A stretch of 64,000 nucleotides of DNA. It comes from Embiotoca jacksoni. Taxonomy: Eukaryota; Chordata; Actinopteri; Embiotocidae. A program made the translations under genes and the position numbers. Shown piece by piece: positions 33,996 through 45,673 of the stretch; the stretch's first letter is position 1, and each line of letters begins with the position of its first letter. The notes beneath the pieces are model-generated. The model saw nothing but the letters and a program-made list of their open reading frames with translations, ran no database searches and was not told the origin of the DNA. Where the stretch lies: positions 14,681,001-14,745,000 of the forward strand of contig JAKOON010000008.1 of assembly GCA_022577435.1 (NCBI GenBank), read 5' to 3'.

Positions 33996-36900
33996 TGCAG
34001 TCGGTCCCTGGTGCTACTGTCCGTTTTGCTGATTTCTGAGCAGCAGTGCATAGGCCTGTCTGTGGGCTGTGGTGCCGGCATCTCTGCGACTTGGCTGAAC
34101 AAATCCATTAGTCAGTACATATACAACTTGGTCTTGGCATGTGCGGTTGAGAGGAGGGAGCGGGTATGGAACAAACTTTCCACAAGTGTGCTGAATTAAA
34201 AAATTAAGTTCATCTCAGTTGTTGGTTGATTGAAACTGAGCACTAAAATTGAGAACAGCTTAGACAGTGGTACATAGACACAAATCTGACTGACAGGCTT
34301 TGCTGTTGAGAGGAGCATTGTGATATTTGAGGTGACTGCGCTACAGACAACTAATCATGCTCTCAATTACAGTCCCTTTCTCTACTTTGTGGTCTCTACA
34401 ATGCCTAATGGCCTGTTTCCACAGAACTGTGTCTGGATGTCTGCACAGCCATCACTATCCAACCAGATCACCTGTGTTAATAAATGACAAGCGTCTTGAA
34501 TGTTGATTTGTTAACCTTCATAGTGCCTCCATCAAGTGCAGACTGCAGAATTATATGAATTTAACAGATGTACGGGAAGATTCGGCGTGTGTAGTAGTGT
34601 GTGTTTGTCCACATGTAAAGACTGATCCAAAGATGAGAGTTGCAATATTGAAGTGCTTTTTCTGTTATTTCAGACCTCGTCAGAGCAGAGACAACAACCT
34701 TTACCAACTACAATAGTAGTTATTGTAATTTTGTGGTGGATGCCCAGTGATTGGGTTTAATAGAGAGCGGTTGATGCTTAAACGAGAGCTGCAGCTGGGC
34801 AGAACTGGCCTGCTATGTACCGAGCCACCCACTCATTCAGCCAGTCAGGATATTAGATCAGACTGGTGGTTTGTGATGGTGGCAGGGTCAGTGAGCATCT
34901 CATTCGCATACATCCCACCCCGCTCCCTCCCGTCGCTGCTCACCCATTTGCTTCTCCACTGCACTGCAGGGTAATCAGGACAGCGACACTTTATGAGAGG
35001 GGACGACAAATGGATTTACTCACAAAGCCTGACAGAGGAATATATCTCGTTTGCCTCCAGAGTTTGAACCTGAGTACATAAGCGCTAAAGTTGAAAGGAA
35101 TTAAGTTTGAGTACATTAAGTTCAGGCTAATTTTTTGCGTACATTTGCATCAGACTATTCAGATGCCGATGGACTCATTATTTCAATTCTTTTCATTTGG
35201 TTTGTAAACAGGATTGCCGAAAAATGTAATCAACTTTCTTGGCTACATGCTTTTTACAATTTTGATTACTCTGAAACAATAGTAATAAGTTCGTCTTCTT
35301 ATGGCTCATTCAAAGTCATTGTTGAGATTCACCTGAAAATACCTCTACTGTGTTATTCCACTCAACCCCAAAGCTGGTCAAATTCTGTCACGCTTCCTGC
35401 TAAGTATGGTGATACGGATTTTGCGTGTGTGCAATCAGCTTATTGCTAAGTAAAGGTGTGGGGACACTGGTGGCAGTCTGGAAGAGTAAGTCTGAAATTA
35501 GAGGTGAAAGTATTAAAATATTGATAACACCTCTCTGTGTCCATTGCTAGCCCATTTATTATTCATTCTACCTCCAAGGTAGCATGCAAGATGACCCCTT
35601 TTCATTCAGGCCTCTGCCTGCTAACTCCTGCTCTCATAAACTGTGGGCCTGTGTGGCTCCACTGACATTTTTGCTCCATTTCAGCTGCTATGGAAGTATG
35701 GTTTGGTTTTGTTTACATATTTTTGTTTATTTTTGTCTGTGTTGAAATAAGACTTTTATACACCCTAGGTTTGTGGTTATGTCTCTTTGCTGCTCTTCAA
35801 ATATACTATAAATCAAAGCGTGTGGGTTTCTGATGAGCGTCAGAGGGTCCAATAAAATGTATTTTTTAATGTGTCAGAACAAATAGCTATAATATGAATA
35901 TTTCGGGTCCAGTTATACTTCCTGAAGCATACATTTTTTTATTTGTTCAACAGCTGGCACTGTCTGCATAAAGGGAGAAGCTTAGGTGTGATATAGTATG
36001 TGCAGTATACTATAATGGTACCACAATGTAGATTTTATTCAATTTAAATGTCTTAATCTGTACCTGTGTTTAAGAATAAGTGTTTACTTTTTTTTTAAAT
36101 TTAGGGTATCAACACTGTCACTTTTCATTTGACTCTAATTTGTATCGGCTGAGCTGTGATTCTTTTAAAGTTAAAACCCACAGGAGTATATCAAGGATAC
36201 ATGTTGACTTATCCAACACATAGAATTATTTCAGATTTCCAGCAACTCTCCCAAGTGATTCATATTTCATAGGGGGCATATTTTCCAGTGCTTTTTTTGA
36301 AGATCTCTGCAGGGCTTCTGCACAGACTTTGGTCAGTAATAAATAGGAATTCCCCTGAGGGTAAGGCTCATAGGTGCTGTTTATGTTGACCAATGGAACC
36401 GCAGCCTGGAAACCGGAGGAGTATCGCTGTTGGGATTGAAGCAGGTGGGTTCTGGGCTTCAAAGACCAAAAGATAATCTTGTGAAAAAATCTAAAGCCAG
36501 GCTCTAAAATGTGCTGAACATCTACCAGCGCCTGCTCACAAAGACACAAGGCTCATCATGTGGTTGGAGCCAGCCCAGGAATGCTTTGATGCTGCTGATC
36601 TCCTAACTTTTGTTAGTTTATTTGACTGAGTTTTTATGTATAATATGTATTCCAAATGCCAGCTCTTCTTTAAAGAATTTACAGGAAATCCTGAAGAAAT
36701 AACATTGGAGTTGAGGGCTTGTCCTAAAGCATCAGTTGATTCAAAGGCTCAGCTGTAAAGTCGTCCATAACACAGAGGGAAAAGTGCCAGGTCAATCGCT
36801 GGATAAATTGTTGCAAAAATGGTACCACATAAGCACAGGAGATTTTTTTTTTCATCAGGCTTATAGCTTTTTAATTTTCTGAGCAGAATGATAATGTAGA

Positions 36901-37547
36901 AACATCAACTGGTTTATTGTTAACTTTTAAAATAGTTGATGTAAAGCAATAACCAAAATGACTTTTGACAGCTGTGGATTAAATTAGACGGTTTGACACT
37001 GATGTCAGAAGAGTAATACAAATATTAGTTTTTCTGTGTATTATGGTGTGATAAAGGATTTTAGTTTTGTTTAATACAGTGAACAGTAAAAATAAGTACT
37101 TTTGTGAGACTTGGCATGGTCATCCTGACATCCAGATCCTCTCCTCTCCACTCACCAGTTCGAACCTTCTCCCTCTTTGTAGCTTTAAGATGAACATGGT
37201 TCACTTGTCAAGTGTATTTGAATTGAAACTGCAGACTTTCTATTTTTATTACCTTCTAGTTGAAGATTCACAGCAAGTCTGAAAATGTAGAAGTACACTT
37301 CCATTACATTCACATCCATCTGCAATGCTGGCAATATTAAAAAAAAGTGCAGCCATATTAGTTTTCAGACTGGAGAATTTTAATTATTGTCTCTCTGTCA
37401 CCCATTGAATTAATATAAAATTACCACTCATTCATGATAGGTCAAACCTGAAAATACATGTTCCCTGGTGCAATACATGGTGGAGGGCACTAGTTACATA
37501 GTAGTTAGTTCAATGTGATTTCAACTGGAAATTGCCTTGCTTCCATG

Positions 37548-37550
<3 letters not shown>

Positions 37551-37580
<30 letters not shown>
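37551..37580. repeat. (AT)n microsatellite
   Basis: Fifteen AT units. Confidence 0.95.
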
Positions 37581-37584
<4 letters not shown>

Positions 37585-37892
37585 GCAGAATGAATAGACT
37601 GAACCTGGAATTGGAGGAAATAAATAGATTTTATTTTCCCTTTCATGTTCATCAATATGTTCAATTAGGGCTACCTCTAATGCAACCTCTGTGTGCAGGT
37701 TTGCACATGTACAGTCCTTTCTACCCTTTGACAGTAAAAATAATTGTCTCTCTTTTGCGTGTCCGAGCAACATGTTTCTTTGTTATAAAGTGGACTATTT
37801 GAAGTGGTCTTCGCCTCGGAACAGAAAACCACAAAATAGATGTAAAGTAATGAAGGAAATGTCCTCCAAGGTTCCATCTTAGTTCATAAGTG

Positions 37893-37917
37893 TTTTTTTT
37901 TTTTTTTTTTTTTTTTT
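37893..37917. repeat. Poly-T run (25)
   Basis: Twenty-five consecutive T residues, possibly the reversed tail of an old retroposon; no body recognised. Confidence 0.95.
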
Positions 37918-39165
37918 GTGGGGAGTGATTGTGTTCCTTTTGCCTGCAGAGGGGGATGTTGTCCTGGACATGAGCTCCTGTCCTGTGTTTTAGGCAGCAG
38001 TACGCTCACTACCTGCACTGCTCCCAGCCGCATATCTGCTTGATGTTTTTGCATGCAATTCTAAGGCATTTCTTGAGATTATGAAAACTCTTGTATCTTG
38101 GTATTTTGGTGCTGTTTTCCCTCTAAAGTGCTCTTTAAGATCACTCATTCAGCGGCATATTAACATGCTGTGAATCTACACTCACTGAATTGTATTGTTC
38201 TTGGTATTCCGAGTACAAGATCTGCACATGGAAATTTTGCTCTGCCACCATGTAGACAAATCATAGGATAAAATACAATATAATTTTGTAATTTACCAGA
38301 ACATTAAACTGAGCTTTAGAAAATTAGGATTTAACAGATTCCATTTGGCATAAGATTGCGCAGGTAAAAAGCCACTCAGCAGTGTTGTATGAAAACAGTC
38401 CATAAATACGAGAAATAGTTGAGGCTGAAGAATAGGCTACGGAGGTGGGAGATGAGATAGCGGTGGTTCAGATGGCCCCCCTCCTGGTGCCGGCTGTCAG
38501 AAGGAACGAAGTAGCCATTTTGTGGCGAGTGCGGTGGTGCGGTAGAGATGAGATGGTTAACACCCTTCTGCAGTAGAGCCACCCTCCTTTCTCTCCCTCT
38601 AATTTTCTCTCTCGCCCTCTTTCTTTTCCTTGCTCTTCGCTCAGTCGACTATGAAGACACTTCATCTTCCCTGACAGTATGACCACTGCTGCATGTTCTG
38701 ATGCGTTCAGCATACCTTCATTGCATCATAAATAAATCAGAGAAATGACTTTTTCTTTCTCTTTCGCTCACATGTTCCTTTATCTCTCCCTCCACTACGT
38801 CTGTTATCTCGAGGAGTCGCTGGAAAACGGGAAATGGTGTGCTGGTGGATTTCCTGTGTGCCTTCCCTCTGTCTCTGCTCTTACTGCATGTGCAGGATCA
38901 TCACCCTCCAATCCCCTTTTACATTATCTCAAAGGAAAGAAATTATTATTGTTCCATAATGATATTCAGTTCTTATGACATTATCAGCTTTAATTTTAAT
39001 TTAAATGTCATGGATGTGAGGGGTTTTCTTAATTAATGTGTGCAAAATGCAAACTTGTATAATAGAAAGAAAGTATTGTCATTTTTCTCTTTTTGAAAGG
39101 GGCTTCGGGGGTTGCGTTGTGACATAGGAGCGAAACAAATAAACTCGACATGCTTTGTTATTCGC

Positions 39166-39168
<3 letters not shown>

Positions 39169-39208
<40 letters not shown>

Positions 39209-39235
39209 CAACCAACCAACCAACCAACCAACCAA
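39169..39235. repeat. Compound (AC)n-(CAAC)n microsatellite
   Basis: Nineteen AC units pass directly into about seven CAAC units. The tetranucleotide probably arose from the dinucleotide tract. Confidence 0.95.
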
Positions 39236-42200
39236 CGAGCACGTGTACATTTGTGGGGCTGTAGATTACATGAGTAGGTGGGGTAGGGATGGGTGGATGG
39301 AGGAGAAAGGGGGATGTGGAAAAAGATTGTCAAGAACCCCCCCACCCCTCCTTCTGACTCCCAGTTACCCAGTCCCTCCACCCCTTCCTGTAATCTCCAC
39401 TCCTCCACGGGTAGTCTCAAACCTTGTGTTCGTCCACCACCAACCAATTACCTGGCAACCCTGCCCTTATCCCCAGCACAGGCGTGATGCTGCTGCATGA
39501 TGGGGTTTTTGTATATTGAATTCCATCTCCTGGTGAGATAAAGGGTGTAGGAACAGGGCTCTGCCGCTGTGCTAGATAAGTGTTTCTCACAAACCGTTCC
39601 TCACTGCTTCTTCTGACACTGATTGTGGAGAAAAGAGACATTGGGGATGGCAGGGGGGAAATGGCGTAGGGGTGGAGGGTTGTTGCAGCTAGATGGGACC
39701 CAATTTCAGTATGATTTTCCTCTTGTTTTTAATTTGTTATAAAGCAGCTTACAGAGTGAAGTTGGATCCAGCTCTTCAACCCTTTGCTGTTTCATGGTTG
39801 TAAAGTCTGTGTCACTATTGAGATCAATATTCAAATCGGAAGAGAATATTTTCTCTGGCAACTCTTCGTCTCTTTGTAGACTTACGAAACACCAGATATT
39901 ACTCTGTGGATCGATAGTTTATCTTCATTTAGGATGGCTGTCCAATCTGCAGAGGTGACAGTTATGGGTTGAGCAGCTCTGTGGAGTATCAGCTTTTATT
40001 CAGCTTCATCCCTTCCCTCTCAGTCCTATTTGTAAGCTGTCCTGAGAAGTGTCCCTTGGTACCTATGGCCTGAGCCAGGCCCATCTATCTGTCTTTGTCT
40101 GGCCCACTGCAGGGAACCACACACTCATTGGTTGTCCTGGGGAACAATGTAAGTGATGGACCACCATTCATACATCAAACCTGCAAGGCGTTTGACAGTG
40201 CAGGACAGAAACATTGAAAATAATGACCGGAGCAATATGTATCAGAGGTTAAAAATAGAGCGCTGCAGAGAAGTGCTGGCAAAGTTGAAGCTGAGAGCTT
40301 TTCTGTGTGACCCACCCAACCCCAGCCCTCCCACTGTTTTAGAGGTTAATGGGAGCTGCCTTGAGCGCAGAAGGAAAGATGTTTCCAGTTAGCTGGAATG
40401 AGTGATATTCAACTACTTGGACACTAATATGCTTCAATTGAATTTCTCCCTTTGTCAGAGGGGAGTCTGTCCTGCCATGGACCCTCTCTCACAGCTGTGC
40501 CCTCGCCTCTCTCCGCTCAACCAGCACTGAGCCAAGCCCCAAAGGTCAAGTGTGAGGGGTCAAGTTTAACCTGAAACCAGACAGAGTGTGGGGGAGCGGA
40601 GGAGGGCTGAGGTCACAGCATTCTGTTCAGCATCATTCTGCATGTTTGTATTTTTCGTGTGCAGCTCTTTCTGTTGCGTACTGTTGTTTGAGTATTTGTT
40701 TAGCGATTTGTTTTTACAACCGCAGCTCATTGAGGACATACTGCACAACACATTTTGAGATAATTTGCCAGTGCTAAGTAAAATCTGTGCTCACAGAGCT
40801 GTACCTGCTGCAGTGCTCCTCTTTATGGCAATGTTTTCTATTTAGTCGCAGATTAAATCAAATAGGAGCCATGCAGGAAGCAAAATCTAATCAGACTGGT
40901 TAGGGGAGATATATATGAGATGATGCTACGTGTGAACTGCAATCTGTCTCAACTTTTTATAGACACAAAGTCTATCTGGATACATAGTACTAGGCCTGAG
41001 CACAGCCTGTCTACAAGGCCGTCCTATTGCTTTCACATGTTAGGAACTTAATGGAGAGTTTGTATTACTTTACTGTTTCAGTTTTGTAAATTGCCTGTGG
41101 ATCTTGAATCTGTTCATGTACATAAACATCTGAATCTCTCTCACTCACTTTCTCGCCGACGCACACCCTCACAGCGTGAGTCAGCCCACACCTGGAACAG
41201 ATAAAGGGTCTTTCATGTTTGCGGGGCTATCCTGAGGTCAGTAAGTGCTGGTGTTGAGAGCTAGTTTTACTAGGAGCGAGTGGAGCTGAAGAAGAAATGA
41301 AAAGAAACCATATATATCCAGGTGTTGCAGAGTTAAGGAACTTTTATTAGTTGCAATTCCTTCCGTGATTCCTTCTTCCAAAACGACAGAGAATACCTCC
41401 TTGGCATTATACTTTTCGTGTCTATTACATGCATGTCTTTTAAGCAAGAAGATGGATCGTAGTCTGTGTGCTGCCTTTGGAATTATAAGCAGTACGGTAC
41501 ATAAATTATAGTCTTGTCTTTTTGTCAAGCTACAATTTCAATCTAATTTAAAGCATTTATGGGAGAATGTGTGTTTTTTGTTGAATCCGCTGTGGAGTAT
41601 TAACATCCTCTATTCTCAATTGTTTTTTAATCAATATGGACAATCAAAAATGATGCCTCTGTGCTGCAAATTTTCTTACGCGCACAAATACAAACAGAAA
41701 AACGATGAAAATATACACAACCTGGCACATATTTGGAAGTAGGGGTAAGTATTTTCAGCCAAAATATGGTTCAATATTCACTGGGAACTATTTGACTATT
41801 AAGCGCTGGCAAAGCAATGCCACGCAGAGAGAGAAATAGAGACTCGCACCGTAAACTCTGGCTCTGAAAATGCCATCAGACGTACAAAACCCTCGCCTTC
41901 TAGAAAAGCAGTTGGCCATGAGATGAGGGTCTTTGTTTGTTCTACATGTCTAACAGCAAACTTGCTTTATGCGGTGACAAAGCTAGTCATTGATTGTCGA
42001 TCTGTGGATGGACCCACTGCTTACAGCTTTGCTCAAATGACTCTCGCATTGACTTATGCAAGTTTGACCTGGCAGAGCTTTCACCGAACTACCTTCATGT
42101 TTATTTTTTGGAGTTCAGCACAGAACTTTTTGATGACTGTTGTCGTCTTTGCATCTTTCTGCTGTTTGTACCGTAGCATCTAAACTCAGTGCCATGCACA

Positions 42201-42816
42201 TTTTACCGGAGCCTGGTAGTAACATGTTATTCGCCACTTTCTTTTGGAGCTTAATGCCAGTTGGTAAACAGCTTTTAGGTGCATTGTCACCACCGTCTGG
42301 CTGAAGTTAAGTGGTACCACAATGGGCTGCTAAATTTGTGAAAATATAGTTGCGTATATACAATTTTTTATGATGTAATGACTCTGAAAATACAAAAATC
42401 ATGATCGATCTTTTTTTGGAAGTCTAACTACACTATCCCTTGTTCTTACATGTGAATTTTGTTTTTACTAAGGTTTGTCATAAATGTGTTGATAAAGAGT
42501 TTGAATTAGAGTGTAGGCATCTTAAGCCCATTCTCATGATATTTTAACTCTGTATATGTTTATTGCAGCTTAACTTGATTTTTAATAGAGGTTTAAAGTG
42601 AAACTGTTGTGGAAGCTTAGCAGTCTATAGCAATGTTTCTGAAATGTCTTTGTTTCAAATCCATCCAGGGAGTTATATTACTTGTGTTATGGTGCTTCCT
42701 GTCAATCCACTGCCACTAGTGAAGGTGAAGTGAAATGCCATATTATAAAGTGTTTCTTATAGACCTCTTTTCCTTTTGAATGTCACAGCGGTTGGTATAT
42801 ATGTTTCTTTTGTGCT
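39236..42816. other. Gene-free stretch
   Basis: The left end (39290-39410) is purine-rich then C-rich. The 86-codon plus-strand frame at 41923-42183 is hydrophobic but has no known match or splice context. The segment 41560-42340 has a repeat-like look, unassigned. Confidence 0.45.
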
Positions 42817-42836
42817 GGGGGGGGGGGGGGGGGGGG
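42817..42836. repeat. Poly-G run (20)
   Basis: Twenty consecutive G residues; length may be unreliable in any assembly. Confidence 0.9.
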
Positions 42837-45597
42837 AACCTCTGTTTATGTGGTTGTGCGAGTGCATGCTTCATTGTGTGTGATTTGAAATGCCTGAATA
42901 GAGCCCTCCATGTCCAGTTTCTCACAGTAGTCTGTGGAGGAGTGGGTTGTGACACCCGTATCCCTGTAAAGTTTCCGGTGCAGGTGTAATTCCCTGTAAA
43001 AAGCCCTATAATTTACTGCCCTTTGGGAGCACACTGTCTCGGGGTGTGAAAATCAATAGGATGGCGAGAGGGATTGGGCACAGTGTCTATACTCAGGCAC
43101 ACTATGGTAGCAGTTAGGGTAATTCTGTAATGGCAGGGGATGAGGTTCAACCTATCTAACGCTCTATCTGAAGCAGATAAATGTTTTACAACACCATCGT
43201 TTAACCCTTCCTACCCACTCCACCCTGCCCCCAACCTCTGAAGGCTCTACCGAGGGACAGCCCCGAGAGTTGAGGTGCAGCGTGTAGTGACGGTGGTAGT
43301 ATCCTAGTTTATGTATCTGTGTGTGTGCGGGGTTCACCCCCTCGGCTCCCTGGGTGTGCATTCCAACTCTTAATGCTCTATAACCTTGTAAAGATAGCCT
43401 GAGGCATTTTAGCATATAGCCTATCTTCAAAACCCCCCAGTTGTTTCAGAGGGAAGCCATGTGGAAAACACGCATTGAACCTTACAACATGCTGCATGTA
43501 TAATGTAGCATAGAGCAGATCATATAAACCACTGAATAATATAACCCTAATTTGGTTCACCTCTTTGCACAGAGAGTGGGTAATTTCTCTCTGAACCAGT
43601 GATATTGATAGGAGTGATCATAAAAGACGTGGGCTAACGAGAAAGTTGTGGGATGATGGAGGATGGCTCCAGATATCTATCAGAATATAGCACTATTGGA
43701 TACACTTTGTTTCTAATGAAAGGATGAGTGAACCCTTTGTGTGAATGAGAGCGGCAGTGAGTGTGATGGTGAGGAAATGGCTGAAGAGGGAGATCCCACA
43801 CGGACTTGCAGCCGAGTCTGCATGACGTGTCTCAGCATCAGCAGAGACGCGCATTTCATTCTGTGAGAACTGCGCGGCGAGATCTCATTGTGCCTGCCTG
43901 GATTGGCACCAACAGCAATCACTTGTTTCTGATTCATGAGATAGCCAAGGAAATTAATTTTGTTCCAAAATACATGGTCGGAAATTAGATGGTGAAATTG
44001 TGTGAAAGAATCAGTGATTGTTTTCCCCCCACTGCTATCCCTCCGGAGGTACTGATAACTGCTGATCTCTGTGACACCATTAATGAAAAACTTATTCAGA
44101 TTCAGGGGGGAAAAAAACTGACTTTAGCAATGTTGTAATTAACTTGGCTATCTCTCCAGCCCTTAACGTGATTTGAACCACCCATTAACATTCCTCCAAA
44201 AGCTGGCCGCTAACACTCAGGTCATGGCTAGTTAAGGACCTTAGGAAGTTCTGCCCTCCATTCTACTTCCTGTTCACATGTCTGAAGATCCGGTCCTTCA
44301 TTGAGGAAAAAATGATATGCACATTTGGAATAGCTGTCTGGAGTGGTTTGATATAACATGTATACTATCACATCACTGCTACTCTTTCGTTGTATATCAT
44401 GAGTGAAGTTATCAATATACGAGTATCTGAAACAGTCTAGATGATATCCTGTTTGATTGAACTCTTGTATTGTATTTTAGTAATAGTTTCGCATTATTTG
44501 CCCGTGTGGTCACATTTATTTGTACCATGTCCATAGATGGTCACATTCATTGCCTGCCACAGTGTGTATCAGCAGCTAATAGCTAATGCCATCTCAATGT
44601 GACACAAATGACTGTGGAGAACAGCCGTCTTCACCTTTTGCCAAGCCACATTTCCACTAAAGTTAAAAATTACAGCAACTGGTTAGTGTGTAGCTCTTTA
44701 ACTGGGATGTATTCCTTGTGCATTAGTATTCATATTTAAAGCCATGGCCCTCTTAGCTCTTTATCAATGGATGTGTACATAGAATTAGGATGTGTTGAAT
44801 CTGTCCTCTATTTTTTTTTTTTATAGCATAACGTTTATGATAATGTGGTTTTGGTGGCCTGTCCAAAGGGTAAAAGGTCACGTTTATTTACCCCACTCAT
44901 TATCACGGTTGATGCGGAAAACAAACTGCTCTCTACCTCCTCCTGAATATCCTCAAGTTGAGCATGCCAGTATATTCACATTGTCACCTGTCTCTTTAGT
45001 ATTAAGAAAGTTTTAAAGTCCAAGTATAAAAGGCCAGTCAAGCGTTCATACTTGAAACACTATACATTGAAAATAGTGAGAGACAGCCACAGACATGTAA
45101 GACAACCACACACAACTTTAAGTATCATGCAACTCTAAATTCCCACTAATCCCTGCTGGGTAGTTGATTATTCAGTTATTCCCCTGTGCTTCTCTCTGCT
45201 CCTCTGTCCCCACCATTTTCTCACAATTGAATGCAAATTGGTTAAAACACTGATCAGAACTTATTACAAAATGGAGCCTTGCTTACAGAAAGAAATGGTG
45301 CATCACTGAGTGTGGAGATGGGAGGGGCTGTGGGAGTCTGAATGTGGGCCAGGATCATTGGTGGGTGGGGCTACTGGGGCTGCTGTGTATGTATGTGTGT
45401 GTTGGGTGAGGGGGTGTTCTGTGGCAGGGATGGGAAAATTAGATTTATTTTTTTTCATGGGGTGAAGAGAGGGAAGATGGAGGGCAGTTACAGGGTGCAG
45501 TAATAGCACCTCACTGTATTTTATACACAGTATATACAAATGGAAGAAAATGAAAATGTGTTTTCTCAATAGGTTTTCTCCATGCATTTTTTTTTTG

Positions 45598-45598
<1 letters not shown>
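42837..45598. other. Gene-free stretch
   Basis: Unique sequence without a supported exon. It holds a candidate conserved element at 43850-44010 and an exact octamer ATGCAAAT at 45231-45238. Confidence 0.45.
43850..44010. promoter_or_regulatory. Candidate conserved non-coding element
   Basis: It contains an NFI-like TTGGCACCAA core (within GATTGGCACCAACAGCAATC) and GAAATTAATTTTG, in repeat-free sequence. Word-based call only. Confidence 0.22.

Positions 45599-45668
<70 letters not shown>
45599..45668. repeat. (TG)35 microsatellite
   Basis: The longest simple repeat in the window, an uninterrupted run of about 35 TG units. It can adopt Z-DNA and is likely highly polymorphic. It also generates the spurious His/Thr-rich minus-strand frame at 45303-45770. 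Confidence 0.97.

Positions 45669-45673
<5 letters not shown>

Larger units (their letters stand above)
33033..39160. other. Gene-free stretch
   Basis: Unique sequence with a candidate conserved element at 33760-33995, an (AT)n tract at 37551-37580 and a 25-base T run at 37893-37917. The minus-strand frame of 107 codons at 36226-36549 shows no known domain. Confidence 0.5.

Noticed and set aside
36226..36549. 107-codon minus-strand frame
   Set aside because: No recognisable motif; could not be linked to any splice pattern or neighbouring exon.
39169..39235. Tandem repeat as a possible CRISPR array
   Set aside because: Pure microsatellite without spacers, in a vertebrate genome.
41923..42183. 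86-codon plus-strand frame that looks membrane-like
   Set aside because: T-rich DNA gives hydrophobic residues in this frame; no topology or family signature, and the surrounding DNA looks like old repeat.
45231..45238. Exact POU octamer ATGCAAAT (others at 18250 and 59019)
   Set aside because: Several exact octamers are expected by chance in 64 kb on two strands; no supporting context at these positions.
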